From: Asparagopsis taxiformis | Lineage: Eukaryota > Rhodophyta > Florideophyceae > Bonnemaisoniales > Bonnemaisoniaceae | Length of the DNA stretch: 64,000 bases | Assembly (NCBI GenBank): GCA_030407315.1 | Contig: JALQPE010001893.1 | Span: 43,283-107,282, forward strand | Direction: 5' to 3' | In this document: in pieces, positions 50,715 to 63,304 of the stretch | How the letters are laid out: every line of letters starts with the position of its first letter | Position numbering within the stretch: position 1 is the stretch's first letter | The notes under the pieces: model-generated | What the model was told of the DNA's origin: nothing | Seen by the model: the letters and a program-made list of their open reading frames with translations, nothing else | Databases searched by the model: none | Translations under genes and position numbers: made by a program

Positions 50715-52089
50715 ATGCCAGAAGCATTTCCAATCAATAGACTACAATAGGATCAGCGAAGAACGATACTCATGGTTAGTGCACTATCTTCCATGGAAAA
50801 CATGTGGAAAGAAAAGAGGAAGGGGAAAGATACCTCTACGACAACATACCAGCCTTACCTGTCATCTTCATGATACCCGGATGATGAAATGGTCCTATAC
50901 GTCGCGCATCAACAGCCTTAAATAGACAGCTCATCCACCCATGATGAACTCGTCGTAACTGGAAGGCAGATGATTTGGCAGACGATGATGTGGCAGATGA
51001 TTTGGCAGCGGATGATCTGTCAAATTTTCTGGACGCGGGAAATTAACAGTAATTGAAATCAGGCCCCTTAAAACCAACCTAAAATTCTTGGTGCTGATGC
51101 CCAGGCGTATACCGAAGAAGAAACAGAATTTGAGCAATTTTGATCGCACTGTGTATTCAATACTGAATCGAAAAGATTCCGTCCGCGTGCAGAATGTGGT
51201 TGAATTATAGGGAGGTATTGAACAATCTTAACAGTAACTCAATTTCAACTCTCGTTGTGTCGGCGAAACTTGTTGCGGAAACAGCGCTGGAAGCTATAAA
51301 GAAGGTCCGGCAGTCTTGAGTGCGTGTGGGGAAGCTGAAATTTGAGAAAGTGCGTCGGATTGCGCGCAGTTGTAGTCATTGAAGGTTAAAGAGATATAAA
51401 ACAGTAATAGTTAGTTGTAGCTGATAGTCAATAATCCGTGCACTATTGGTGGGAGCTGCGAGGTGGGCTTTGGCGGTCTGCCTAGTGATCCCTTGGAGAC
51501 TAGCAATTAGTTCAACAAACCAAAATGACCTATTGTGAATGCGGGAAGTGACGGTTTTGAGATGACTGCGTACTAAGTGCAATTGAGAACAGTTGTGAAT
51601 TTAGAGGAAAAATTGTCCATCTTTGATGAATAGCAGCGTTCATACTCCCTGGAGAATGAATCTCAACGCTATTGTAGCGCGAGAAAGTGCTCTCTCCTTC
51701 AAATTAGTGGCCTGACCAAACAGTGACACTACTGCAAGGCTGTGCTGTTTCAAAATCACCATGGTGCGAAAGAGAGATAAAATAAAACAAATTCTTCTGT
51801 TTTATCTTTGTAGAAAATCGACAGAATGAATATCGTTTCATTTGAGACCTATAATCATGGCCGACAGAGATGGGATCATAGCTTTGGCTCTGTTCGTTTC
51901 TACGGGTTTTCGACTCATTACCCGCATAGTATTGTGCTGCCTGCGACTGTGGAGATGATACTCTGCGCAAGCGCAATACGAGAACATACATGCATGCGCT
52001 TAGATTTTTTTGACAACAAAGAGATCAGCTATCAGCAAATGACCTGCTGTATGCAGCTAGTCATAGGAACCCAAAAATAACAATTACTT
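50715..52089. other. Spacer, no supported feature
   Basis: Only short ORFs without recognisable domains. A small GATGATTTGGCAGA-type repeat lies at 50970-51030. Confidence 0.5.
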
Positions 52090-52450
52090 CTCCAAACACC
52101 AAATCAGGTGTAGTACACTCATTAGCGGCACAGCAGCCAGCCTAGCATACCAATGAGCGCAGTGCACCTGTCCATCGGAACCCAGGAACTATACCCGGTA
52201 TTAGGTTACTTTCACTTAGCCAAACCAGGTGCATTGCAATCATCGGCGGGATGAGATGGTTGCGGTGTGGCCAATAAGCGCACTACACCTGGACATTGAA
52301 ACCCAGAAACTATACCCGGTATTATTTTCAAATCACCAAACCAGGTGCAGTGCACTGATTGGCGGCACAGCAGCCAGCTCTGCCGACCAATGAGTGCATT
52401 GCACCTGGACATTGGATCCCAGGAACTATACCCGGTATTATTTTCACCAG
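52090..52450. repeat. Palindromic satellite, three units (diverged)
   Basis: Period about 117 bp. Each unit has CCAGGTG...CACCTG facing motifs with ATTGG/CCAAT-type boxes between them and TACCCGGTATTA. Same family as 54740-55743. Confidence 0.75.
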
Positions 52451-52478
52451 ACTCAGGACGATCCCAGCTACACTATGC

Positions 52479-54141
52479 CTAGCAAGACTCGTCTCTTCCA
52501 GCCTGCGCTTCCAAAGATATATTCATACTCGGCTCCACCAACACCACATGACTCGCTTCTGTAAGATTGAGACCAGCACCTGCACGATGCAGAGGTAGTA
52601 AAAGAACGTTGAAATCTATGCTTGATTTGAACTTGTCCACCATCTTCGCAAACACCATAGGACCTTTCTCAAGCGCCCCATTCAAATGCGTGATACCGTT
52701 CGTTTCGAGTGCTGTCGAGATCATTTGCAGCACGCTTTGCCACTCGGAGAATACCGTAACTTTCCGCGTAGCGTCCACTTGCCATATGCCGCGCAGCAAT
52801 CGGATAATAGGACTTGCTTTAGCTCCAACAAAGCCGCGCACCGCAGCTTTGCTGTCATAAAAAATTGACTTCCGTTCACCGCTAGTCGTCTCCGCCTTTT
52901 GTCGTTTTCGACTTGGCGAGATCAAAGCGTCTATGTCTTCCTCTTCTTGTGAACCGGGTGACGGCGGCAGCCCACTACCATGACCTTTCCTTTTTCCAAG
53001 TCCACCAGGAACAGTAAAACTAATTTCATCTACAGGGCAACGTACACGACACGTCGTACAAGCAATGCTCTGTACTCTCGTTCGCAACTCCTGTTTCTTA
53101 ATCATCATTAATGTGCAGTCGCACCAAAATGCATGACCACACACAAACAACGTAGTTCGCATCTGTTCCATATTAAACTCGGCCATACAAACAGCACAAT
53201 GCCTTATCTCAGCACTCATCACCACTTTGGCCGATTCGCCTTCAGATCCCTTTGCCGCTTTCTGTAGTGATCACAGGTAAACCAGAATTCCTCGTTTGGC
53301 TCCAAAATCTACTTCTGCTACCGCTTTGCCGTTGGAGAACTCGAAATTGCGCGCAGGTAGGGTTGATAGGGTGAAATGATGTAGTAGGTCATATTATGTC
53401 AGGCGCATCGTATCTTCGTCTCCGTCCAGGAGCGTACTTCTCTTCGAAGACATGTTCACTTCGTCCATTCTAGCCAATAATGTACGCTCGGCTTCAAACA
53501 CCTCCTTGGCACAACCGTGCTCCTTCTTCAATTGGTTGAAGTCGGCGAGCCATTCTTCCATGCCATTTTGGACACCTGGACTTCCAAACTTGGGAATAAT
53601 CGAAGCCAGCAGCAGCAAAATCGTTTGTACTGCTCCTTGAAACTGTATACTTGCGTTATGTTGCGGACCCGTTCTTCTTCCCGTTCCTCGCTTTCATTAA
53701 TCTCACCGTTCTCATCTAGCTCAATTATCTCATAATTTTCATTCTCCCTCAATGAATGCATTCGCCTTTCCACTTCGGTGAACCATGGTTACTGAACCAT
53801 GGATACTGCAGTATTCAGAACGGTAATGTTTGCATGTTGGCCCAGTACCATTTTCACGGCACTTTGAACAAAGACCTGATTCCACCACGTCTGCCGCAGA
53901 AGGTTAAACAGATCCAGGAAGGCTAAAGAGTGTACACTCTCAAACACGTGTTTGAAAGTCACATTCGCGCCTTTTGTAGTGCCTTGAGTTCAGATTGTAT
54001 CATGCCATTGATCGAGTTGAATGAATGCAGCCGATTTCCTAAAGTGTGAATTCCCAGTTCACTGCCTGGAATGGCATCGATTAGCTTCCGGACGACCCTG
54101 TCCAAGAATGCATCTCTGTCCTGTACCATTGCAAGAGCCAC
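52479..54141 (-). pseudogene. SHPRH-like RING finger / SNF2 helicase gene remnant
   Basis: The clearest part (53225-52479) has a RING finger (CAVCMAEF...CGHAFWCDC...CTTCRVRC), an NLS-like KRQK stretch, and the C-terminal SNF2 helicase lobe (VTVFSEWQSVLQMI, GAGLNLTEASHVVLVEPSMN, LEAQA). RING inserted before the last helicase motifs is characteristic of the SHPRH E3 ligase/translocase family (DNA damage tolerance). The final motif (GR..RIGQ type) is missing, as the frame ends right after LEAQAGR. Upstream, TGA stands just before SLQKAAK and further pieces (53618-53394, 53773-53528, 54141-53959) lie in different frames with stops. This is a decayed gene or fragment. I did not find the N-terminal helicase lobe. 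Confidence 0.65.
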
Positions 54142-54739
54142 TTCCCACCATGTTGCGCAAATGTCCCGTAGAATATATTTGAATAAAGCAAACTATCACA
54201 AACCGAAGGATTGAAACACTAGAATGCTACTCTTGTCGCTTACAACTGCTATGCTATCCAACTTTGCGAGTGAGCGATTCGAAGAGGCCGCCAAAACGAC
54301 TTCAACTTGTTTCCACCTACATTCTGCAAATAGACTTGCAATGCATTCAATTACTTCTGTATTAGTGAGTTTACGATAATTATCTGCAGCGAGAGAATAT
54401 CGTTCAGCGACGCAGTAGATATAGTCTGCCTCTAAATTTGCATAGAGTACCTCCGGGGTATCAAAAATTTGTTTAAGAGTGCATCAAACCGCGTGAACAG
54501 TTTTCTCGCCCTCAAGATCATCGGTTGTGGGTATAACTGCTCTCCTCTATAGAGGAGAACCTATGTAGCCTTCAGATAAAAACGTCTCTCGAATTTCTGA
54601 GGCGGATCTGGCCATATTGCGGAGAGAATCGCAGACAGGAAGTGAACTTGCTTCACACATGGAGTACACCTTTTCTGCAGCACTGATAAAATCCTTGTAC
54701 CTGGTTACCAGGAGTTCACGCAGCGAGTCTTACTTCTCC

Positions 54740-55743
54740 GATGCTTCAGTCGACCGGTAGCCAATGGTCGTGCTGCACCTGTACTTGGCTGACCCAAAAT
54801 AATACCGGGTATTATTTTGCCATACCAAATGCCAGGTGCAGCACTGCCATTGGCTACAGGCTGCCGGCCTCCCCTGGCCAATGACAGTACTGCACCTGTA
54901 CTTGGCATACCCAAAATAATACCGGGTATTATTTTGCCATATCAAATGACAGGTGCAGCACTGCCAGTGGCTACAGGCGGCCGGCAGACCGGCAGCCAAT
55001 GGCAGTACTGCACCTGTACTTGGCATACCCAAAATAATACCGGGTATTATTTTTCCGTACCAAATGGCAGGTGCAGCACTGCCATTGGCTACAGGCGGCC
55101 GGCCGACCGGCAGCCAATGACAGTACTGCACCTGTACTTGGCATACCCAAAATAATACCGGGTATTATTTTGCCATATCAAATGACAGGTGCAGCACTGC
55201 CAGTGGCTACAGGCGGCCGGCAGACCGGCAGCCAATGGCAGTACTGCACCTGTACTTGGCATACCCAAAATAATACCGGGTATTATTTTTCCATACCAAA
55301 TGACAGGTGCAGCACTGCCATTGGCTACAGGCGGCCGGCCGACCGGCAGCCAATGGCAGCACTGCACCTGTACTTAGCAGACCCAAAATAATACCGGGTA
55401 TTATTTTGCCATACAAAAGCCAGGTGCAGCACTGCCATTGGCTACAGGCTGCCGGCCGCCTGTAGCCAATGGCAGTGCTGCACCTGTACTTGGCATACCC
55501 AAAATAATACCGGGTATTATTTTGCCATACCAAATGACAGGTGCAGCACTGCCAGTGGCTGCCGGACGGCTGGCGGCCTCTGGCCAATGACAGTACTGCA
55601 CCTGTACTTGGCATACCCAAAATAATACCGGGTATTATTTTGCCAGACAAAAGCCAGGTGCAACACAGCCAGTGGTTGCAGTCTGACTCCACAAGCTGGG
55701 CCCATGGCTGTGCTGGACCTTTTTTTAGGTGTAGTCTAGTATA
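54740..55743. repeat. Palindromic satellite array, eight units
   Basis: Period about 118 bp. Each unit alternates two inverted repeats: AATAATACC-G-GGTATTATT, and a roughly 65-bp imperfect palindrome bounded by CAGGTGCAG and CTGCACCTG with facing ATTGG and CCAAT boxes and a GGCCGG core. The right edge (CATGGCTGTG...AGTCTAGTAT, to 55743) is shared with the array at 59855-60163. ORFs on both strands are by-products. Confidence 0.85.
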
Positions 55744-56323
55744 TATACTAGTATATATACTAATATTCGAGACTAGACTGACGTAGATTTAACATCCTTG
55801 CGATGGTCATGCACGCGATGACTTAGGCCTGTGTTTAGCAAGTTACAGCTTGGTCGTCAGTTATATCATGTCAATCGAGATAAATATCACGCAGGCACAA
55901 TTGTACGTAAGTTCGATAGAGTACGGGTCACGATACCGCTCCCTGGCAAAGGACATGAAACCATTTGAAATGGTGCTGTGAAGAAGCTGCTGGCGTACTG
56001 TTCGCGCGTCTACAGCATCCATAAATGTTTCTAGACAATCTTCTTCAATTTCTTTTGATTCGGCTGCCATCATCGTTCAACACAAGCTGGTTGCAAGCAA
56101 ACGCCGCAAGGAACTGGAAAAGAACGACAATGATAGTTTTGCAGGCTGTGCGTTGTCACAAACATTCCAACCTTTGACCACGGTGCATGCGCGTCAGTCC
56201 TTTCAAATTATGTGCGCTATCGCATTATGATTCTCAGATTCGATTTCGATCATCATCGAAGGAGACCGAGGGAAACAACTTCATATTTATAATCTCTCTG
56301 TCCCAACACAACCAACACACAAG

Positions 56324-57884
56324 ATGACAAAGTGGGTTCATTTGGAAGCTTTCTTATTGCTTAGAATCACAATTGTGTACGTTGTTCTAGCTCCGTTTTG
56401 AAAGGTAAGCAAACAACAAACCATCCCAACAACTGTGTAGCCTTCATTCACTCTCACAGATTTAATCAAATGTCCACAGGTGGAGGAGAGTTTCAACATG
56501 CAGGCAACCCATGATCTTCTCCACAAGTCATGGCGCAACATGGCATCATTTGACCATATGTAATTCCCTGGTGTAGTGCCGCGTACCTTCATCGACCCAT
56601 TAGTCATATCCACATTATCCTACATTCCAAAGGCTATCTTTCACTTATCGTCATTTGCAGCTCTACATCTTATTAGAATAATTCTGGGCATCCTCACGAC
56701 AATCTCACAGCTCATCATTCGCAACTCTTTATCAAATCGCTTCACGCAATCCACCGGTACTTTCTACACATTAATCACAGCCTCCCAATTTCATCTACTT
56801 TTCTACGCTAGTCGAACTCTACTAAACGTCTTCGCTCTCGTTCTGACTAACTTGGCATTCGCCTATCGTATGCGATCCACATGCAACCATGCAGCGTACA
56901 ATGCTATTATACATTATCGATTGCGTGTGCGCTCTTCCGCTCCGAACTCTGTCTATACATTTTCACGACACAGCTAATGGAGCTTGCAACGAAGAGTATT
57001 CAATTCATACCAACAATTATAAAAGGCGGGTATGCTGCTGTTCTCACAGCGATCTTGAGTATACTGGTTGAATCATACTTCTGGCATCGTCCAAGCTATC
57101 CGGAATTGGAAGTGTTTTATTTCAACATGGTAGTAAACAAGAGCTCTGCATGGGGCACCGAGCCCTTCCACTGGTACTTTACAAATGCTCTTCCGCGAGC
57201 ATTGGGTTGATCGTATGTAGCGGCCATGTTAGCAGTGATTTCGCGGCGGCAACTTTTGTTATCATTTATCATTGGTAATGCCCGTTGTGGGCTTTGTCAT
57301 GATGTATTCCGTGCTGCCTCACAAGGAGCTGCGATTTATTTTCTATGCCCTCCCCCCCCGTTCTTAACGTTGCTGCAGCGGTTGCGGCGGATAGCGCGTA
57401 TCGAGGACAGAAGGGTCAGATGGAGATGATATTCGCCAACTGGAGAGGCAGGGAGACAGAGATCGTGAAGGTGCAAAGGTGGTGGTTAATTTGAGATGCA
57501 GTTGTATTTATGTTGGTTCTGGCAAATTTGGCTGCAAGCACATTGCAGACAATTGTGTCTGTGTCGGCATCACGAGCAAATTATCCGTCGGGAGTTGCGA
57601 TGCGCAAAATGCACGAGATAGAGGGGAGGCTGTATTCGCAGAGCGGTATGTGTGGGGAAGCGAGGGTTCACATCGATGTGGATAGTGCTATGAATGGGAT
57701 CACACAATTTGTGTATGACCATGGCAGAAAGTGTCCGCAATGGAAGTATTCCAAAGAGGAGGATGTTGGAAAGATTGAGTGGAGAAGTTTCACTCATCTC
57801 ATTTCAGCACAAGGATCTCATGAGGGGTTCAGCGTCATTCATGCGCAACTGAGTTTCGCGGGTATCTACTTGAGAAGAGGATGA
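56324..57884 (+). pseudogene. ALG12: ALG12-like alpha-1,6-mannosyltransferase, disabled
   Basis: ALG12 adds a mannose to the lipid-linked oligosaccharide in the ER. Recognisable blocks in order: VEESFNMQATHDLL, FPGVVPRTFIDPLV, TLITASQFHLLFYASRTLLNV (first part), [60 protein letters not shown] and HIDV with a terminal WKYSKEEDV. Start ATG 56324 follows a TATA-like TATTTATAAT. A 75-bp intron (56405-56479, GTAAGC...CCACAG) lies just before VEESFN, so it is not a processed copy. Lesions: TGA 56399-56401, TAA 56561-56563, a frameshift near 56890, TGA 57208-57210 and a shift after it. Probably a decaying or duplicated gene. Confidence 0.8.
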
Positions 57885-58231
57885 ATTCGTTTAGAACCGC
57901 ATACTTTTGTATTGAGGCGGTGGACGTGGTGCACAACGCGTTTATTGCACGCACCGATGTGCTGCGACGGCACGCGTGGCGGGAGGAATTACAGGTGAAT
58001 GAACATATGACCTTTTTTCCTCGACGCGCGTAAGGCGCATCTCAAGGTCGGGTATTTGGCCAGCGTGTTTGTGCACCATCGGGCGCGCAAATATTCGAAA
58101 TGCTACTTTTCGATCCGGTTCAGGGAGGAAAAGTTTCGTGCGCTGCTGGACTATGACGACCGCTTCGAATGGCACCTGGAGTGCGGCAAGTCGCTTCCGG
58201 ACTGGGTGAGGAATCATATGCGAGAGATTTA
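57881..58231 (+). pseudogene. GalNAc-transferase-like C-terminal fragment, one frameshift
   Basis: The ATG at 57881 overlaps the ALG12 stop. The frame reads VVHNAFIARTDVLRRHAW and VNEHMTFF, then one extra base near 58025 shifts it. The other frame continues DARKAHLKVGYLASVFVHH, RKYSKCYFSIRFREEKF and ends at TAA 58229-58231. The pattern ARTD...W...L...H..FF...L.VG....V.V.H resembles the C-terminal catalytic part of beta-1,4-N-acetylgalactosaminyltransferases (B4GALNT, GT12). Only about 115 residues remain and the N-terminal half is absent. Family assignment is tentative. Confidence 0.45.
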
Positions 58232-59854
58232 ACGGTCGTGGAGCGCTACTTATTGTGACGGCTGGGCTGGGATGGAAGAGGCTAACTAGAGCGTGTGTGT
58301 GTGTGTATAGTTAACACACACACATTATAATGTAAAACAGAGTATAAATGTCGCGGCACGCTCGTCAATTCAGTCCGGTCGGTAGGACGGTGATGGGCTA
58401 CTCGGAGGGCGATTACAGCGTGTGTGCTCGTGTATGACGGGACAGTGGGCGAGGTCGCTCTGCATGGATTCAGACGGTGTATTCCTCAATTGCATCCACC
58501 TTCCGACGCGCGGTCCATCTCCCGCGAGTGATGAATTGTGCGTGCAAGTGGATGGAATGCAACGTATCACGACGTAGAATCACGCGCGTGCTAGCGCGGG
58601 TACAAATCAAGCTATCGAGAGATCGAGGCGATGATCGCCTCGATATGATGTCGAGTCACGTCATTGGTGCGCAATCTCGCGGGTATAAAACACTCGCGAT
58701 GCGTCGACGCATCGGATGCAACGCATGGCCATCGGCGAGTTGTGCGAGGCTCGGCTCAGATCGGCTCGGATCAGATGCGCTTCATCCGTGGGTCGCTCGC
58801 TCACGCGTCCGGTTTCTGTCCGTTGACGGCAATCGTGTGCAAGAGATCGCCTCTGGCCATGTTGGGCATACTTGTCGTCGACGGATCGAGAGCGGACCCG
58901 CGAGCGAGTGTCGTCGTGATGCAAGCGCTGATTTCACACAAGATGGTTGGCCGACAAGTGGCCACTTGCCCCGGGGTATGTCGCGACTTGTCGTGAGACG
59001 ACACGTCGTTGCATTGCAGGGCGACGAATGGTATACGCACAAGTCTGACGCCATGGGAGCGTTGGATGTTGCGCACACGCGCGCGCACGGCACATCATCG
59101 ACGCGGAAAGCGCGTACCGACCGGACCGTTTCCCAGTATGCCATGCCATCGCGTGGCGTGCTGCCGCACAGTCGTGTCGTCCCACATGTGGGACTCGAGA
59201 GACGTCGATTGCGTCATGCCGCCCGTTGCTGCGTGTAGATCACATCCATATGTCGTGTGCCTCTTGCGTCGCAACCGAGTGCACGCTCCCCCTGTGCGCC
59301 CGCTCCGGCGTCCGCTCGATGCGCCGCGCCGCACTGCTCCGCAGAGTCTGTGCGTCCGTATCACGTGACCGCCGCGCCCCAGCGTCCAGGAATAGCTGCC
59401 GTTGCTCGAGCCACCTGACGCGAGTCGCTGACTCGCATGATAAATATTGCACGTGTCGCGCTGCCTGCGCTGCGGCGCGTCGGACGGTGCGATGCGACGA
59501 GACGAGACGTGGTGTGGATGCATTTCGAAATGATGGAGTTGTGCTTTTTTGGTGCTAAATTCCATGCAATGAAGAAGAACCATGAGAATATCGCCAAAAA
59601 AAATTGACTGGCACGCGCTTGAATTGTTGAATCCACTTGATGATCAACCAGAATTGCGCTCAACATCAGCAGCTTAGTCCAGCGCTCGTGTTCCCTCCTT
59701 CCTCCACAATCTTATCACAATCACCCCTAAACTCACTCAACCGATATGCAATTCAAGTCAGCACGCTCCCGAGCGCACGACCGGGAACTCACAGACTCAC
59801 GTGCCGATTCATACGGATCTGGCAGCAGTCATGCTCGTCACAGTACCACGAGTA
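58232..59854. other. GC-rich spacer, no supported gene
   Basis: Long ORFs occur on both strands (for example 58477-59238), but they overlap each other, are rich in Arg/His/Cys as expected of random GC-rich sequence, and show no domain. Near 58295 a GTGTGTGT tract faces ACACACAC. Confidence 0.5.
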
Positions 59855-60163
59855 CATGGCATACCCAAAATAATACCGGGTATAGTTTTTCCATACCAAA
59901 TGCCAGGTGCAGCACTGCCATTGGCTACAGGCGGCCTGCCGACCGGCAGCCAATGGCAGTACTGCACCTGTACTTGGCATACCCAAAATAATACGGGTAT
60001 TATTTTACCATACCAAATGACAGGTGCAGCACTGCCATTGGCTACAGGCGGCCTGCCGACCGGCAGCCAATAGCAGTACTGCACCTGTACTTGGCGTACC
60101 CAAAATAATACCGGGTATAGTCCATGGCTGTGTTGGAGCCTTTTTCAGGTGCAGTCTAGTATT
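59855..60163. repeat. Palindromic satellite, about 2.5 units
   Basis: Same roughly 118-bp unit and same right edge as 54740-55743. One copy of the AT-rich palindrome has lost a base (ATACGGGTATTATT near 59990). Confidence 0.85.
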
Positions 60164-61434
60164 TGAGAAAAGTCGAAATTATTAAGCTTGGATGCATGAC
60201 GGTCATTGGCAGTAGTATCCTGTTCATCTTCAAGTAAGATGCATTTTCGAAGAGAGCATTATGTTTTCCTGCATGGATACCATTCCATTTCATCTGGGAT
60301 CGAAACTTTTACAGTATCCAGAAGGAAAGATGCATTTGTAGTTGGAGACTTGTCGACCTCCAACTCAATAATAGGAACAGTATAGTCCTCCGGGAGCCCA
60401 TCATTTGCTATGGGTATGATTACAATTCCTGGAGGATGTTCACCATTCATTATCTCTATCTCGCCTCAATGAACCGACCAGTTTTAGAGTTGATTTCATA
60501 ATAGCTGTAGACGGGAATACTCTAGTTGATGTCGTCGACAAGCTTTCAGTCGATTTTGCGAATCTCAACATATCTTTTGATCCTGGATGGATCGATATGT
60601 AATGGACTATTGCGTGCCCATAATGACATTACAATCCTCTGAATAGACTTTCAACTGGGTGAGAAAAGAGCTACCAATCCACTTTGGAAAATAATACGAC
60701 CTATAAAGTACTCAAGATCCTTCCATTTCTATATTCCCTAACTATACCATTTTCTAGTGGAAGAAAACACGACACGATTCTGGGTCCTCTGTCATAATAA
60801 TTTGGGAACTCTAACAGACGGTGCTCATGAAGAGACTGTTTCATCTACAAATGCTGTTCTCGTGGGCTCCTCTGTATACAGGAAATCTGGAGGAATGAGT
60901 AACACTATCGTTCTGATTCGAGAGTCTGAAGAGTAAGACTGTATCAACCACAGATATTCTTACTCCTGGACACTTGCGTCCTCAAAGTAGAGAACTGCAG
61001 GAGAACTCTCAGCTGCCGGACAAAAACCAATTTAAAGTATTCGGACTCGTTCTCATTCACATGGAAACCTGTTCAGGGCCCTCTCCCATATGGAACTCTC
61101 GAGCTAGTTCCCAGGAACATCTTTTAGGAACCGCATACTTGAACCTCCCTGCCAGCATCTTCAGCGGACATACCATCTGCAGCGAGCTAGACAGAATTGG
61201 GAATGATGCTATTGTTGGACAGAATAGTTCTCCTGTAGATGCACCTCGTCCTACCGTACACGATTTCGCCTCCCAGTAGAACGTTTGTCTATCTTTTCTA
61301 GATGGGTCTACACGACAGTTCAGAATTAGTCTACCTCGACTAAGTCGATGGTATCGATCAATGCATCATTCATATCTTTCTTGCCTGTTTCTTCCACCAG
61401 GGCGTGTCTACATTCTGTACCAATGATTGACCTC
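60164..61434. other. Spacer, no supported gene
   Basis: Short ORFs on both strands (for example 60450-60259 minus, 60974-61279 plus) have no recognisable domain. Old coding remnants are possible but cannot be shown. Confidence 0.4.
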
Positions 61435-61520
61435 CACTTGGCAAAATATTCCTCAAAATAATACCCGGTATTATTTTCCACACTAATCTGCCAGGTGGAG
61501 CTACGGCATTGGATAGGATT
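61435..61520. repeat. Single partial unit of the palindromic satellite
   Basis: AAAATAATACCCGGTATTATTTT followed by GCCAGGTGGAGC and CATTGG, in the same order as the arrays but with a C at the palindrome centre. Confidence 0.7.
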
Positions 61521-61769
61521 GCACAGGCCCCGAAGCTATTACAGGCGTGCTCAATGACAGGGTAAAACTCTTAACGTCGTCGTAGATATGACGCTTTCTA
61601 GTCGCAGTGTGAGCGGAAAAATAAGAACGATAGCTTTTGTTTCCAGTACACCAGGTATTTACGTAGCAATTCTTCCCCTCATGCCCTAGACAGGTTCATA
61701 TCGAAAGGTTTCTTTCTCCTCAGTCTGCCTCGTCGTAATTATTTTACTTCAGAGGTTATGAAACTTTAC

Positions 61770-63304
61770 TTATCCGCTTCCATAATCAATCCTCCTCATC
61801 AAGGAAAACTTCAACGTAGCTTTCATTCCCATCATCTTCATCTCCATGTGCACTATCCTCCTCAAAAGCTGTACTCCTCTGGTTGAAATGTAGTTCATCA
61901 ATTTCTCGTTAGTAATTGTCAGTACTTCTTCGCAGAGATGCTTCTTGCAGATTCGCTCACTCGGCAACATCGCCTTTCCTAATGTTTGAGCTCGTCCTGT
62001 ACACTTCCTTCGAAGGTATTACCTGATTGTACCTTGAAAATTCCTAGAATCCCGGAAGCGATTGCATAGACAAATCTGAGTGAATTGCAGGAACGTCGCA
62101 GGAAAACCATTCTACTCGTACATTGAAGGAATGCAATTGCAGTGTTCAGGGATACCTCTAGGATATTGATTCTCCTTCGGATCATCCTTTTGGCCATACA
62201 TCCCGATATCTCGACTTCGTACTGAATGATGACAACCATCTCTTTCCGCTCAGTGATGAATTGTTTCAAGATCTCGGAATTCTTGTCATCCACAACTTTC
62301 CGTTCCTCAAGCCTTAGATTTCCGTTGGTCACACGGGTATCGGGGATAACGTCCATATCTCGAATGATATCGTGAGTTGGAAACTCGAAAGTGATAGAGG
62401 CGTCCTTTCCAACATTAGAGCGAACCCCAGTTCGACAAGGAATCGATTGCGCACCTGCTCTCTAGACTTGTTCAGGAAACCGAGCACCTTTGTCTGCGCA
62501 ACTTTGAAACAGCCAAAGATATTTCACGCTTGCTCAATTGTCCACCATTTCCATCTGTTTTCCTCCGCTTCCTAGCCCCTCCGTCAATGCTTCCAGCAGG
62601 CTGGTTTCGGCCATCGCCAGTAGCACCATACACAACTTCTTCGATTATTTTGTCCGGAATGTACTTGTTCTCCTTCCAGATGTTGAACGCATTCGAATCG
62701 CGTCCAGAGCTCGAGCCTTCCATTGTACGGCCTGTACCCGACTTTTCCTTCTGAATATTCCTCAGGAGAGACATCACCACTTGGAAACGAAGCTCGATGT
62801 TGTTCTTCCCGTGCTGGATTGGAACACATCTCTCTTGTCATTGCTCTGCTTCGCAAACATCATTGCAGAGAGCAACCGGCACCCGCGGAGGTCGTAGATT
62901 CCTTGGTTGGTGTAAATTGTCGCCCCAGCATCAATCTTGTCGACCAGCAAAGGTACCACAGTTCCAAATACTGCACACAGAAAATTGTAAGAAAACGATA
63001 GTTCTGCTGACTGCGAGATGCGCAACCGGTCCCTCTCCTTGTCAGTCATCCCCTTCTTCGAATTGCCCTGACTCTGCTGTAATAAACCATCACAGATGTC
63101 TTTCACACCCTGCAGTTCCGTTACTATAAATTCGGCGCGACTCATCAGCTTTTCGATTTGCTGGCGATGGGAAGTTCGATCATCGTCGATTTCATCCATC
63201 CTCTCCCCAATACGACGAACTTCCCCAGTCACTGTCCTGAATCCCTCTCGAATAATCCCTGCTAGGCAGTCATTTGGATTTTCCTCACGACGCTGAGATT
63301 CCAT
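61770..63304 (-). pseudogene. Unrecognised gene, frame-broken
   Basis: ATG 63304 opens 176 residues: a charged, probably coiled-coil N-terminus (FRTVTGEVRRIGERMDEIDD, then IEKLMSRAEFIVTEL) followed by SAELSFSYNFLCAVFGTVVP. After a stop at 62774 the next plausible coding pieces are in other frames: 62780-62472 (contains a nuclear-localisation-like ARKRRKTDG), 62356-61979 and 61970-61770. I do not recognise the family. Codon-like composition and the ordered, non-overlapping pieces on one strand suggest a single broken gene. Unmodelled introns are an alternative to frameshifts. Confidence 0.45.

Noticed and set aside
54705..55692. Several 60-160 codon ORFs on both strands
   Set aside because: All are readings of the 118-bp palindromic satellite.
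52090..55743. CRISPR-like array
   Set aside because: Repeats are contiguous palindromic satellite units without unique spacers, and the DNA is eukaryotic.
58477..59238. 253-codon ORF in GC-rich sequence
   Set aside because: Equally long ORFs overlap it on the other strand and in other frames; composition is what random GC-rich DNA gives and no domain is visible.
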